Below, one piece after another: positions 34,213 through 46,609 of a DNA stretch of 64,000 nucleotides. A model generated the notes under the pieces. It had not been told where the DNA came from. It worked only from the letters and a program-made list of their open reading frames with translations, and did no database searches. How positions within the stretch are numbered: the first letter of the stretch is position 1; each line of letters begins with the position of its first letter. Source of the DNA: Moniliophthora roreri (Eukaryota > Basidiomycota > Agaricomycetes > Agaricales > Marasmiaceae); NCBI GenBank assembly GCA_001466705.2, contig LATX02000179.1:186001-250000 (forward strand), read 5' to 3'. The position numbers and the translations under genes were made by a program.

Positions 34213-34898
34213 TGTTATCGATAAAAGGCTATAGGAAAGGAGGGTGTAAGTGCTGGTTTGACTTTTTAGGTAAATAGAGCCTTTATCGACAAGAATGGTA
34301 ATGAATCCTCATACGTTTGGTCAACAGTGTTTCCTTCATGTCATCCAGTCTCATCACCCGGACTGACATAGCTGTCAACTGTATTTACAAAATCTGATTG
34401 CAATCGAAAGTCTAAATAAGGTTTGATTTTAAGGATCCTGATCTGCCAGATCCATCAAATCCTTAAGAAGACATTTAAGGGACTTATTGGCAATCAGGGG
34501 GCATTATTTACGAAAGTGATACATAATTATATAAACAACCCCTTCCATAGATGAAGGCTTTAGCACAAGGCCGTTCTATCTAGGAGCCAGAACCCAGTTT
34601 CAAGACCCTCCAGCTCACTGGGATGACTGCCAGTTTATTGCTGAATGAGCTAACCCATGTTCCAGTTAAGGAAATAAGGCCAACAGTTGGTTCTGCCTGT
34701 AATCCGGGTAATTCTGAATACAGGGGAATGAATTTTGTATATATGTTAGAAGCCGCTTTACTGGGCTTAAAGTCTACTAAGAAGGAAAAAGAAACTTGAC
34801 CATCCCTCCAAGCAAATCAAAGACCATCTAGAACCTGTGATTGTAGTCTAATGCCAGTTAAGGCATCGACTACACAGGTACCTCTTGCAAGATCTCGG
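34213..34898 (-). other. Copia leader (5' UTR), first copy
   Basis: Untranslated leader between Gag ATG and the 5' LTR; nearly identical to 35338-36002 and to 46610-47240. It ends at the N at 34899 within GCAAGATCTCGG, a phrase that in the other copies lies about 100 bp before the LTR, so the 5' LTR of this copy is missing from the assembly. On the opposite strand it keeps a 60-codon frame (LLLNELTHVPVKE) seen in all copies. Confidence 0.75.
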
Positions 34899-36002
34899 NC
34901 CATGTTTCTTTAGCAGTATCTTTGATAATCCACCGCAAAGTGGGACTCAGTTTGAGCTGAAAAAGGCCAAGAGCTTGTGCATTGGAGGTTTTCCATTCTT
35001 TGACAACTTCCAGATCAGAGGCTATGGCATCAGTTCCAGTGCCGACAGTCTGAGGCATGGTATTGGTAAGGGCATAAGCCACTTTAGCCAAATTAAGGTA
35101 TGCCAAGACCTTTCGCTTCCATCCTCTGAAATCGTCACTATTAAAGATTGGAATAATAGATAATCCTGATGTATTGCCAACAGAAGTATTATATACAGAA
35201 ATTGGTTCAAGTAGTTCCAAAGGATGGTAACTACCAACTGGAATGCCAACACTATTATCCGAGTTTCGAATTCGGACAGTGTTATCAGCAAGAGAGACTT
35301 GGAGGATAGGATGTTGTTGGTTGGTGGAGTTAGGCATTGTTATCGATAAAAGGCTATAGGAAAGGAGGGTGTAAGTGCTGGTTTGACTTTTTAGGTAAAT
35401 AGAGCCTTTATCGACAAGAATGGTAATGAATCCTCATACGTTTGGTCAACAGTGTTTCCTTCATGTCATCCAGTCTCATCACCCGGACTGACATAGCTGT
35501 CAACTGTATTTACAATATCTGATTGCAATAGAAAGTCTAAATAAGGTTTGATTTTAAGGATCCTGATCTGCCAGATCCATCAAATCCTTAAGAAGACATT
35601 TAAGGGACTTATTGGCAATCAGGGGGCATTATTTACGAAAGTGATACATAATTATATAAACAACCCCTTCCATAGATGAAGGCTTTAGCACAAGGCCGTT
35701 CTATTTAGGTGCCAGAACCCAGTTGTAAGACCCTCCAGCTCACTGGGATGACTACCGGTATATTGCTGAATGAGCTAACCCATGTTCCAATTAAGGAAAT
35801 AAGGCCATCAGTTGGTTCTGCCTGTAATCCAGGTGATTCCGAATACAGGGGAATGAATTTTGTATATATATTAGAAGCTGCTTTACTGGGCTTAAAGTCT
35901 ACTTAAGAAGGAAAAAGAAACTTGACCATCCCTCCAAGCAAATCAAAGACCATCTAGACCCTGTGATTATGGTCTGATGCCAGTTAAGGCGTCGACTACA
36001 CA

Positions 36003-36624
36003 CACTATGGACAAAGGGTTCTTTTGAGATAGTTTCCCAAAGAATTTAGTCAACTGAAAATGTTTATATAGTACAGATAGATTTGATATGAAAAAGACAG
36101 TCTTAAAATTATATGCTTTGCTTTTATACTTTTTTTGTCCAAATTTTATAAAAATTAGATTAAAAACTTGATACTTTCCTGTTAATTTTAGCTAAGAGGG
36201 AATTATCAAATATTCCATTAGTCTTTAGGCACATTTAGCACAAATATTTTATATATTAAAGTTTTGTTTTTTTCTACTGTTTTGCAACTGTTTTAGATGT
36301 ACTAAATTGGCATATGGTAATTTGATTAAGTTTTACTTCTGTTTTCCCAGAACAAAAAAATCCGGATTTTTGACCCAATTTGGTCTGGATTTCACACACT
36401 TTTGATGTACAGAAAAACACAATAACTTGGGCACATTTTAATACTATTTTCAGTGTAAATAATATAGTATATATTCCTATAATATTGCATTAAGGAAATG
36501 TTTTATTAATATAGAATAATTTACAATAAGTTTAGAGCAAATATTGCCCAGAAGAATGTATTAGTTTTTAGCAATATTTCTCAAATATTTTAGTAATCTC
36601 CAAAAGGACCTTTTGTCCATAGTG
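36003..36624. mobile_element. AT-rich MITE inserted in the copia leader
   Basis: 622 bp, very AT-rich, no ORF. Ends are inverted repeats: CACTATGGACAAAGGG on the left and, reverse-complemented, CACTATGGACAAAAGG on the right. The sister leaders at 34870 and 47236 read straight through the site (GACTACACAGGTACCTC), which proves insertion. The target duplication is not clear; the right junction carries an extra ATA. Confidence 0.8.
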
Positions 36625-36732
36625 ATAGGTACCTCTTGCAAGATCTCAGGTTATGAGTGCTTGACAAGAGTAATGGTCCCATTCAACATTGACCAATGAG
36701 AATGAGTGTCTATTAACACAGTTGTCAATGCA

Positions 36733-36744
36733 GGGCCCATAACC
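36733..36744 (-). promoter_or_regulatory. Copia primer binding site (half initiator tRNA-Met)
   Basis: On the minus strand GGTTATGGGCCC follows the 5' LTR end (CAACA) directly. It is the exact complement of GGGCCCATAACC, the anticodon arm of C33-type initiator tRNA-Met, not of a tRNA 3' end. Drosophila copia and several relatives prime from such a half-tRNA. The right unit has the same site at 47345-47356. Confidence 0.75.
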
Positions 36745-37251
36745 TGTTGAGACAGAACGGAGACGTAAAGCGCAGTGGAGTGTGCTCAACTCACATTTGT
36801 ACAAGAGCTTGCTAGAACCTTGAGGGTTGTAGAGGTGCAATGTGCAGAGTAGTCAATGTAAATTGAACTGAAGAATGTAGCTACATATATGCTTGCTTTT
36901 ATACTACTCTAAAGGATAAGTTCTGTGGATAAACAGTGAAACCTAGTAAGCTATGGATGTAAGCTACTGAATACTTGTGAGACAAAGTATCCTAGAATAA
37001 TGTGTCTTGAAGAGACACAATACAATTGTCTGACAGTAGAAGAAGCTATACATGTGTTCTACATGAGTTCTACTGTATTGTACATGAGGTTACAATACTC
37101 CTACTGGACAAGGGAGCACTCCTATGACTATATTGCAAGCTCTGGAGAAGCTCAGGAACATAGTTTGTAAGTTCTGTAGTTGATCACAGACACAAGTAAT
37201 ACAATAACTAATGTACCTAGTTTAGTATAGTACAGGTACAGTGCTTCAACA
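36745..37251 (-). repeat. Copia LTR shared by left and right units
   Basis: Complete 507-bp LTR, TGTTGAGACAG to GTGCTTCAACA. On its left is a leader with primer binding site, on its right a polypurine tract and RNase H, so it serves as 5' LTR of the left unit and 3' LTR of the right unit. It is nearly identical to the LTR at 47684-48190; the few differences seen are transitions. Confidence 0.9.
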
Positions 37252-37294
37252 CTCCCCCTCACTAAGTTTGTGATAAACTTTTGTAGTGATTGAG

Positions 37295-37615
37295 CTATAT
37301 GGAGGAATTGGTCTTAAAGAATGTAAGGCCGAGAAATTCTCTGTGGCGTTGAAATTTATCCCAAGGTAGATTCTTCGTCATAAGATCTGCAGATTGTTGA
37401 TTTGCGGGGATGAAAAATACTTCAACTTTCTTCTTGGCAACACATTCTTGAATATGGTGATATTTAATATCAATGTGCTTTGTTCGTTTTTCAGTAACTT
37501 GATTTTTACTGATGAAGATAGCACCTTGATTATCACTAAGCAATGGTAGTTTTGCTATAGGATATTTGATTTCAGAGAATGGGTTTGTTATCCATTTGAT
37601 CTAGCACAGTCAGAT
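37295..37615 (-). pseudogene. Copia RNase H, right unit
   Basis: The minus-strand frame reads LSDNQGAIFISKN, TKHIDIKYHHIQECVA and NQQSADLMTKNLPWDKF, ending with TGA or TAG at 37295. A small indel near 37590 shifts it out of the RT frame upstream. Confidence 0.85.
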
Positions 37616-39250
37616 AAAGCCATATATTTGGCTTCAGTACTAGATAATGCTACAGATTTCTGTTTCTGTGAAACCCAGAAGACTGGAGCACAAGCAAAGT
37701 TAATGAGATAACCTGTTTGTGAGACTCTAGTGTCTTCATCTGTAGTCCAGTCAGAATTGGCATATGCTATGAAACCTTGTTCTCCTGACTTATCTTTATA
37801 AGCGAGAGAATATTTTCGGGTTCCAATTAGGTATCGAATGATATACTTCACTTTGTTGAGATGCTCCTGTGTAGGATTTGTCCCATACTGCAAAAGTTTG
37901 ATGACTGGAAAAGTGATATCTGGTCGGGTACCTAAGCATAAATATAGAAGCACTGATTGGAATTGGGATCTAATAGTAGAGTTTGCTTCTCCTTTATTAA
38001 CTATGGGTTTATAACTGGCAGGTAATGGAGTACGAGTAGCATTGGCATTTTCCATACCGAAGCGTTTGATGATTTTCTTGAGATAGTCACTTTGATCAAG
38101 TGATAAAGTATGTCACTTTTGATCTCAAGTAATCTGCATTTGTAGGAATTCTCTAGGTTTGCCTAAATCTCTACATTCTCATATTTTCATGAATTCTTTC
38201 TTCTTAGAATTAAGAAGGCTAGAATTTGAACCTATGAAAATTGCATCATCTACATATACAATGGCAATGATTATATCATTTCCACGTATGAAGTAGTATA
38301 CACCAGCATCTGATATACAGTGCTTAAATCCTAGCTTAGCTATGAATTTAGTGCATTGGTACCACCATGATAGAGAGGCTTGTTTTAAACCATATAATGC
38401 ATGGCATAATAACCAAACTTTATTTGAACCTTTGATGAATCCTTATGGTTGTTCTATATATATCTCCTTGTCAAGTTTGCCATAGAGAAGGGCTGTTTTG
38501 ACATCTAGCACTTGGATATCCCAATCCTCAAGAGCAGCTAGTGCAAGTAATACATGAACAGTTTCAAAGCATACTACAGGAGAGAACAATTTGTCATAAT
38601 CTATTCCTTCAACTTGTGAGAAACCTTTTGCAACAAGTCATGCCTTATAACAGCCATCTGTTTTGACGTCAAAAACCCATCTGGATTTTATAGCTTTTCG
38701 ACCTTGAGGTAAATCTACAAGTTTATAAATGTTTTGTTCTTATAGTAATTTGAGTTCTTCATGACATGCAGCCATCCATTTCTTCTGTTCATCTTTTGAC
38801 AGAGTAAGGATATCTTTGTATTGCCATTGACATACGTTGTCAATTGACAATGCTGATGCCATAATGTAATCAAGGTAACAAACTCCCCCTTCCTGAGAAA
38901 GAATTTGTACATAATTGACCATTTCATTGTCAGTCTGAGGTGGAGTTCGATCAATGTCTATTTGATCATGATCTTGTTCCATTTCATCCTCATTTGACTG
39001 TTGAATTTGATGTTCAGCAGGTGGAATTTCCTGCTTATGGTCTTGACTACTACCTTGTATGAATTCTTGATCAGGACTATGACCTTGATCATCAGAATTA
39101 GGTGGGTTGTTATATGTATGTAGACATAGTCTTTCTTGAATAGGCATACAACCCATAGCGTCTCCATACCGCTGTGGTACATGAATCTGTCTTTTAGAAT
39201 GACTTTGTTGATGTTGACTTGGGTCAAACATCTGTACCTTTCGTCGCATT
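37588..39250 (-). pseudogene. Copia reverse transcriptase and linker, right unit
   Basis: Carries GTRPDITFPVIKLLQY, DSDWTTDEDTR and SSTEAKYMAL, and upstream the decayed RT core (38150-38700) and linker (FDPSQHQQSHSKRQ). Many CpG sites of the left unit are TpG or CpA here (for example ACGAATCC against ATGAATCC), so this copy is further decayed. Confidence 0.82.
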
Positions 39251-39477
39251 CTCCTGTTAATATTATTAATTTCAGGATTTATTGGGTTTTGCGGCAGTGC
39301 AGTATTTTTAGGTCATGATTGATCCTCACCATCATTCTGGTTATAATGATGATCCACAGGATCATTACCTCCATTGGGATGATTAGGTTGAGGGAAATCA
39401 GGATGATTGTCATCATCATCATTTTCTCCCCCTTGATCGTGATTTTGATGATTGTCATCATCATTATCAGATCGTGG

Positions 39478-41313
39478 TCAATTAATACCAGTAAAAGGAA
39501 TAGATAAGATTCTATTGGTTGATTGTAAGGTTCGATCAACTGAATTAGATGAGTACAGAAAATCTTCTTCGTTGAAGTCTGCCTGGGCAGCTGTAAATAT
39601 TGTCTTATCCTGTTGCACAAACCGATATCCTTTAGTATTAGGAGTGTAATCTAAGAATGTCATATGTTCCATTTTCTTTGAAAGTTTGTTCTTGCATTGT
39701 TCTTTATGAATGAAAACATATGCTGAACATTCTGGTGTTCAGAAATAGGAAACATCAGGTACTTTTTTACTATAGATTTTGGTTGGAGTCTTCCAATCTA
39801 AGCGTTTATTAGGAGTGCAATTATATACATGTACAGCGTTATTCATCATAAACTCCCACTAGGATTGTGGTAAGGAGGCATGATTGCAGAGTTTTTCTGC
39901 TTTTTCTGCAAGAGTATGAATTGAACATATGACTCTACCTTGCTGTTGATGTATATGTGGAGCTGAGTTATGCATTTGAATTCCATTATCTTTGAGATAT
40001 GTTTGGAACTCATTTCCAAAAAATTCTCCACCATGATCAGTTTGAACACATTTTATTATTTTACCAGTCTGCTTTTTGGTCAATGCACGAAAGTGTTTAA
40101 AACTGGTAAGTGTTTCAAATTTATTCTTAGTTTGTTGATGATAAATCCATCCTACTGAGGAATGGTCATCAATAAGAACTAATGTATAATGATTTTGGTG
40201 GTAAGAATTAATAGGAAACTCCTTAATATCCATATGAATAAGTTCTAGGATATTATCTTTATGCTTTTGAGAACTATGGTAAAGTTTGGATGCTGTTCCT
40301 CCTCCAGCACATCTCTTACACAAGGACTTTTTGGATCCTTGTTTCTCAATGGAAAATCCTTTGCAATGTTTCATACAGTTTGTCAATACTTGATAAGGTA
40401 TATGACCAAATCTGTTATGAGCAATTACAGGATCAGTTGATTTAATTTTGAAAGCAAGAATGGTAACTGCTTCTTTCTGTTTAACAGAAGAAGCATGTAG
40501 GTAGGTGTACCCATCTCTTTCTGGTTTTATGAATAGCGACATAAAGAGTTTACCATTAGCTTTCATAATTATAGAGGTTTCTGGGAATGAATATTTGATA
40601 TCATAACCATTTACAATATATTTATTCCCAGCTAGAAGTCTATGATTTGCTTTAGGCCAATAGAACACCAGATAAAGTTTGACCATATGGGTTTCTCCAA
40701 GTGAATTGGTATGACGAATGATTACAGTTCCTTGGTGAGTTATGACATCTGATCCAGTGACACCAATGATCTGTTTGGGTCCTGTAGGAATCTCATTTAA
40801 CTCAAGGAAATCAGACTTAAAGGGTGTTATGTGATTGGTTGCAGCAGTATCAAGAGCCCATTCAATTGTTTGTGGTTCTACAGATACAACATTTTTATCA
40901 CTAATTTTAGTCATCATACATTGTACAATGTTACTATTTACTGAGTTAGAAAGAAATTGTTCATCGAGTGCTGATGATTGCTCGGAATCAATGTTCGTTT
41001 CTAATAATTTGTTAGTGATGCTGCTCTTAAGATCAATTTGATCATACCAATCATAATAGTCTGCTTTGTTTACAATGTAGTCATTATAATTTTCGTCCCA
41101 ATCTTCTTTGTCAAAGTCCCCTGTATTCAGGTTCTTCCCTCCCTTTTTCCCTTGAGAATCTTTTTCATCAAGAGGAACAACATCCGCAATATTGATCTTA
41201 TCAGAAGATTCAATACAAGCTTGAATGTTTGAGAAACCTTGAATAAACTCAGGTACTTCCAGTTGAGGATTATTGACCATTATGGAAGTGATGTTTATTC
41301 CTAGATTTGGCAT
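39478..41313 (-). pseudogene. Copia protease and integrase, right unit
   Basis: Homolog of 29029-30864, now broken near 39858 and again around 39750. Protease motif DTAATNHI is the same. The integrase Glu position reads GRVICSIHTL, so the catalytic residue is also lost here. The frame ends in the same TGA (39478-39480) as the left unit. Confidence 0.85.
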
Positions 41314-41570
41314 TACTGGTCTTGGAGGCAGTGATGGTGCCTCTATGTCTATGTTTGGAACCTCAAGAGTATCTCCTTTAGGATAGTAAGGAGTTTGAGG
41401 TCAAATAGGTTTGGGTTGGAAGAGTTTTCTGTCCCCAAAGTGTTCTTTGACCAGATTACAGGCTTCCTGTTTGGTGATTTTTCTAAAAGTATTTTCCCCA
41501 ACATTGAATTTGTAAGGTGGTGGAGTCAGTTCTTTGCCAAATTGGAACATTTTGTCTCCAATTTTAACTN

Positions 41571-43230
41571 AATTATAGAGGTTTCTGGGAACGAATATTT
41601 GATATCGTAACCATTTACGATATATTTATTCCCAGCTAGAAGTCTATGATTTGCTTTAGGCCAATAGAACACCGGATAAAGTTTGACCATATGGGTTTCT
41701 CCAAGTGAATTGGTATGACGAATGATTACTGTTCCTTGATGAGTTATGACATCCAATCCAGTGACACCAATGATCTGTTTGGGTCCTGTAGGAATTTCAT
41801 TTAACTCAAGGAAATCGGACTTAAAAGGCATTATGTGATTGGTTGCAGCAGTATCAAGAGCCCATTCATTTTTTTGTGGTTCTACAGATACAACATTTTT
41901 ATCACTAATTTTAGTCATCATACATTGTACAATGTTACTATTTACAGAGTTAGAAAGAAATTGTTCATCAAGCACAGGTGATTGCTCGGAATCAATGTTC
42001 GTTTCTAGTAATTCATTAGTGATGCTGCTCTTAAGATCAATTAGATCATACCAATCGTAGTAGTCCGCTTCGTTATGAACGTAATCATTATAATTTTCGT
42101 CCCAATCTTCTTTATCAAAGTCTCCCATATTCAGGTTCTTCCCTCCATTTTTCCCTTGAGAATCCTTATCATCAAGAGGAACAACATCTGCAATGTTGAT
42201 TTCAACACAAGCTTGGATGTTTGAAGAACCTTGAATAAATTCGGGAACTTCCGGTTGAGGATTATTGACCGTTATGGAAGAAATGTTTATTCCCAGATCC
42301 GGCATTACTGGTTTGGGAGGTGGTGATGGTGCCTCTATGTCAATATTGGGAACCTCAAGGGTATCTCCTTTCAAACAGTAAGGAGTTTGAGGTCAAACTG
42401 GTTTGGNCAAATAGCGACATAAAGAGTTTACCATTAGCTTTTGTAATTATAGAGGTTTCTGGGAACGAATATTTGATATCGTAACCATTTACGATATATT
42501 TATTCCCAGCTAGAAGTCTATGATTTGCTTTAGGCCAATAGAACACCGGATAAAGTTTGACTGTATGGGTTTCTCCAAGTGAATTGGTATGACGAATGAT
42601 TACTATTCCTTGATGAGTTATGACATCTGAGCCAGTGACACCAATGATTTGCTTGGGTTCTGTAGGAATTTCATTTAACTCAAGGAAATCGGACTTAAAA
42701 GGCATTATGTAATTGGTTGCAGCAGTATCAAGAGCCCATTCAATTGTTTGTGGTTCTACAGATACAAGGTTTTTATCACTAATTTTTGTCATCATACATT
42801 GTACAATGTTACTATTTATAGAGGTAGAAAGAAATTGTTCATCAAGCACTGGTGATTGCTCGGAATCAATGTTCGTTTCTAGTAATTCATTAGTGATGCT
42901 GCTCTTAAGATCAATTAGATCATACCAATCATAATAGTCCGCTTCATTTGTAACATAATCATTATAGTTTTCATCCCAATCTTCTTTGTCAAAGTCTCCC
43001 ATATTCAGGTTCTTCCCTCCATTTTTCCCTTGAGAATCTTCATTATTAAGAGGAACAACATCTGCAATGTTGATATCAACACGAGCTTGGATGTTTGATG
43101 AACCTTAAATAAATTCAGGTACTTCCAGTTGAGGATTATTGACTGTTATGGAAGAAATGTTTATTCCCAGATCCAGCATTATTGGTTTGGGAGGCGGTGA
43201 TGGTGCCTCTATGTCAATATATTTTCCTAT
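41571..43230 (-). repeat. Two extra copies of the copia protease-spacer segment
   Basis: 41571-42406 and 42408-about 43230 both repeat the segment found at about 40566-41400 (spacer start down to KYSFPETSII). They are separated by single Ns at 41570 and 42407. They differ from one another at scattered sites, so they come from different element copies and are probably contig joins within a collapsed repeat. Confidence 0.8.
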
Positions 43231-43239
43231 TCCCATAGT

Positions 43240-44952
43240 GTTCTAAAACCATATTGTGGGCTTCCTGTTTGGTGATTTTCCTAAAAGTATTTTCCCCAAC
43301 ATTGAACTCGTAAGGAGGTGGAGTCGGTTCTTTGCCAAATTGGAACATTTTGTTGCCAATTTTAACTTGTGGCAAAAGATTAGATTGGATTGTGGGGAAA
43401 CATTTGGAAATATTACCAAAGAAGTCTTTGGTAGTTTGCTAGTTCTTTTCTAATTCTTTTTGAATTGCCACTGATTCTTCCTTTGATTTGATCTGAATAT
43501 CATCAGCCATTGTTGCTGATTGATATGGTCTCTTCCCCATCCGCTTGTCAATGATGTCAGGGTGTTTAGCTTGACAGGCCAGTGAGTCACATCTGTGCTC
43601 GGCAGCTAATCCCTTGTCTTGGAACATTTGGGCGATCTTCTTTCACTGTTCCTGAAGTTCCTTCTCAGACTTCTTGACAATAGGGCGTTCTTGGGGTTTC
43701 GGAGGAAGTCTTGCATTCCAAGGGTTTTTGGGATTAAGAGAATCCCAGACTTTATTATTTCTTTCCTTGTTCAACCATGTTTCAGCATAATCTTTCTCCT
43801 TCTTCCAAGGGTCTTTAAGGAGAATCAGATCATCTGCCGAAGAAAGGGCTTCCATAAATGGCTTTTTGATTGATTTTTTGTTAAAGCCTTGTGGGTTCCA
43901 TTTCAGTGGGAAGCCTTCTTGTACAGAGTTGAACATGATTGGCATGCAAGTCGCAGCGACTGGCCAATTATCAAGATGATGTGGATAATTGCATGTGACA
44001 CAGAAGACTGTTTTAAAGTCTTGGTTTAGTTTGGGGGTTGGTGCTCTGGATGGATTTGGTGTATTCCAGTCGATATAGTCGACAGGGTGATCACCAAATT
44101 TGAATTGTTCANGCCAAATTGGAACATTTTGTTGCCAATTTTAACTTGTGGCAAAAGATTAGACTGGATTGTAGGGAAACATTTGGAAATATTACCAAAG
44201 AAGTTTTTTGGTAGTTTGCCAGTTCTTTTCTAATTCTTTTTGAATTGCCACTGATTCTTCCTTAGATTTGATCCGAATATCATCAGCCATAGTTGCTGAT
44301 CGATAGGGTCTTTTCCCCATCCGCTTGTCAATGACATCAGGGTGTTTAGCTTGGCAGGCCGGTGAGTCACATCGGTGCTCGGCAGCTAATCCCTTGTCTT
44401 GGAACATTTGGGCGATCTTCTTTCGCTGTTCCTGAAGTTCCTTTTCGGACTTCTTGACAATAGGGCATTCTTGGGGTTTCGGAGGAAGTCTTGCATTCCA
44501 AGGGTTTTTGGGATTAAGAGAATCCCAGACTTTATTATTTCTTTCCTTGTTCAACCATGTTTCAGCATAATCTTTCTCCTTCTTCCAAGGGTCTTTAAGG
44601 AGAATCAGATCATCTGCCGAAGAAAGGGCTTCCATAAATGGCTTTTTGATTGATTTTTTGTTAAAGCCTTGTGGGTTCCATTTCAGTGGGAAGCCTTCTT
44701 GTACAGAGTTGAACATGATTGGCATGCAAGTCGCAGCGACTGGCCAATTATCAAGATGATGTGGATAATTGCATGTGACACAGAAGACTGTTTTAAAGTC
44801 TTGGTTTAGTTTGGGGGTTGGTGCTCTGGATGGATTTGGTGTATTCCAGTCGATATAGTCAACAGGATGATCACCAAATTTGAATCGTTCACCTGCTTCG
44901 ATCCCAGGGTTAGTTGGGTCTTCATGAACGTATTTTCCTGGAGCGATTTGAT
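43240..44952 (-). repeat. Duplicated copia spacer segment
   Basis: 43340-44111 and 44113-44952 are near-identical copies of the Gag-protease spacer (WKKEKDYAETWLNKERNNK, HRCDSPACQAKHPD) joined by the N at 44112. The first copy has TGA at the position where the second keeps CGA (about 44424). Confidence 0.8.
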
Positions 44953-44953
44953 N

Positions 44954-46609
44954 CTGGGCCTGAATTTTGGCTTCCATGTGTCGCGACCATCTCCTCATGG
45001 CACGACCATGGTCCGATTTGTGAGGTTGTTTGTTCTTGAATCTATTAATAGGATTTCGAGGAACAGCAGACTCCGAAGTTTCAGTTGGAATAACATCTCG
45101 TACCTGGTTAGGGTACTTATGCATCATAAGATGTTTTCCGGATGGAAGATTACCAAAAATATTCTCAAATGATTCTGACAGAAAAACATCTCCAATATTA
45201 ACTTCTTCCTGAGTAATGGGAGGAGTTTTAGAAGGAATTTTATCTGTTTCAAGGACGGTGAAAGTTCTGCTGAGCTGAAAATCTCCTTGAAGGAAAGCAT
45301 ATGCCTTCTTGTCGATGGGAAGGCGTACTAGTACTGCTTTTTGGAGAATTTTCTGCCTAGCAAAGGAATGAGAATGCATATTGTAGCATTGTTTGCAGAC
45401 ATACCATGTTTTGCGATTTCGTCCAGTAGTAAAGATACCATAGATGGTCTTGTCTGGACTAGTGCAAAAATGGTTGATGCATCTAGTCGGAACTTTGCCA
45501 TTATCAGAAGGTTTCTCCTCTTTAGGAATTTGAGGTTCTTCCTTTTGAGGCAAGTCTGTGATCTCAGCCATCATGACTGAGATTGCTGCATTAGGCTTTT
45601 TCCCTTTTCCTTTCTTGTTCGACTTCTTCTTGTTATTCTTCTTCCCATCAGATTTTTGTTGATTTTGTTGGGGTTGCGCAGGCTGTTTGCTTTTGTTCCC
45701 TTTGTTCCCAGAGTTCTGGTTTTGATTAATGTTTTTACCAGAATTTGGATTAGGATTGTGAGAATGGAACTTCTTCTGTCTATTCCAATTCGGGCTCTGT
45801 CCAGTATATCGTTGGACACCAGAGATCCGAGTGGCATAAGCAGCAACCCCATCTATGTGTCGCCTATTATATTCTTGTTTGATGAAAGGGAGGATATTGT
45901 TGAAGGTAAGATCCTTCCCTTTGTTGGAGACAAACATCTGGGTCTTAACTCCTTCATATGACTTGGAAAGAGAGTTAAGAAGAAACATTGCCTGGAAATT
46001 GGAGGGAACAGGGAAATCGTTCTCAGACAATTTCGCAACACATTGTCTGATGAGATTGGCACTGTGATCGGGATTTTGTCCTTCAGCAGTTCATGCCATG
46101 ACGAGTCCTTGGAAAAAGGTAAATATTTCCAGAAGACTTGGTACGTCATATTCAGCTTTCAAAGCGTCCCATGTTGCTTTAGCAGTATCTTTAATAATCC
46201 ACTGCAAAGTAGGACTCAATTTAAGCCGAAAAAGGCCAAGAGCTTGAGCATTGGAGGTTTTCCATTCTTTGACAACTTCCATATCAGGAGTGACGGCTGA
46301 AGCTCCTTCGCCGACAGTCACAGGCATTGTATTGGTAAGGGCATAAGCCACTTTAGCCAAATTAAGATATGCCAAGACTTTGCGCTTCCATTCTCTGAAG
46401 TCGTCACCATTAAAGATAGGAACCACTGATAATCCTGATGTATTGCCAACAGAAGTGTCAAATACTTGAATAGGTTCAAGTAATTCCAAAGGATGGTAAC
46501 TGTAAACTGGAATGCCAACACCATCATCTGAGTTTCGAATTTGGACAGTGTTATCGGCAAGAGAGACTTGAGGGATACATTGTTGGTTGGAGTTAGACAT
46601 TGTTATCAA
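44954..46609 (-). pseudogene. Copia Gag, right unit
   Basis: ATG at 46609 or just after (MSNSNQQCIPQVSLAD), UBN2 core, N/Q/K-rich tail and the CINHFC...CKQCYNMH cluster. The frame is interrupted by TGA at about 46093 (reading ATG GCA TGA; the left unit has TGC, so this is a C-to-A transversion). From 46030 it stays open through the N at 44953 to 44192. Confidence 0.82.

Larger units (their letters stand above)
34899..36744 (-). mobile_element. Partial copia copy: Gag start and leader
   Basis: After the N at 34899, the first 145 or so Gag codons appear again (ATG at 35337), identical in protein to 34212 onward, followed by a full leader ending at the 5' LTR at 36745. It is either a second, truncated copy or two contigs joined inside a repeat. 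A MITE interrupts its leader at 36003-36624. Confidence 0.75.
26366..37251 (-). mobile_element. Ty1/copia retrotransposon, left unit
   Basis: A long copia element on the minus strand: 3' LTR 26366-26790, polypurine tract 26791-26801, polyprotein 34212 down to 26833, leader, primer binding site 36733-36744 and 5' LTR 36745-37251. Domain order is Gag, protease, integrase, RT, RNase H, which defines copia. All parts of 26833-34212 lie in one frame (about 2,460 codons) with 13 in-frame stops and no frameshift. The unit also holds a repeated Gag start after an N (34900-35337) and a MITE in the leader (36003-36624). It cannot be active as it stands. Confidence 0.88.
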
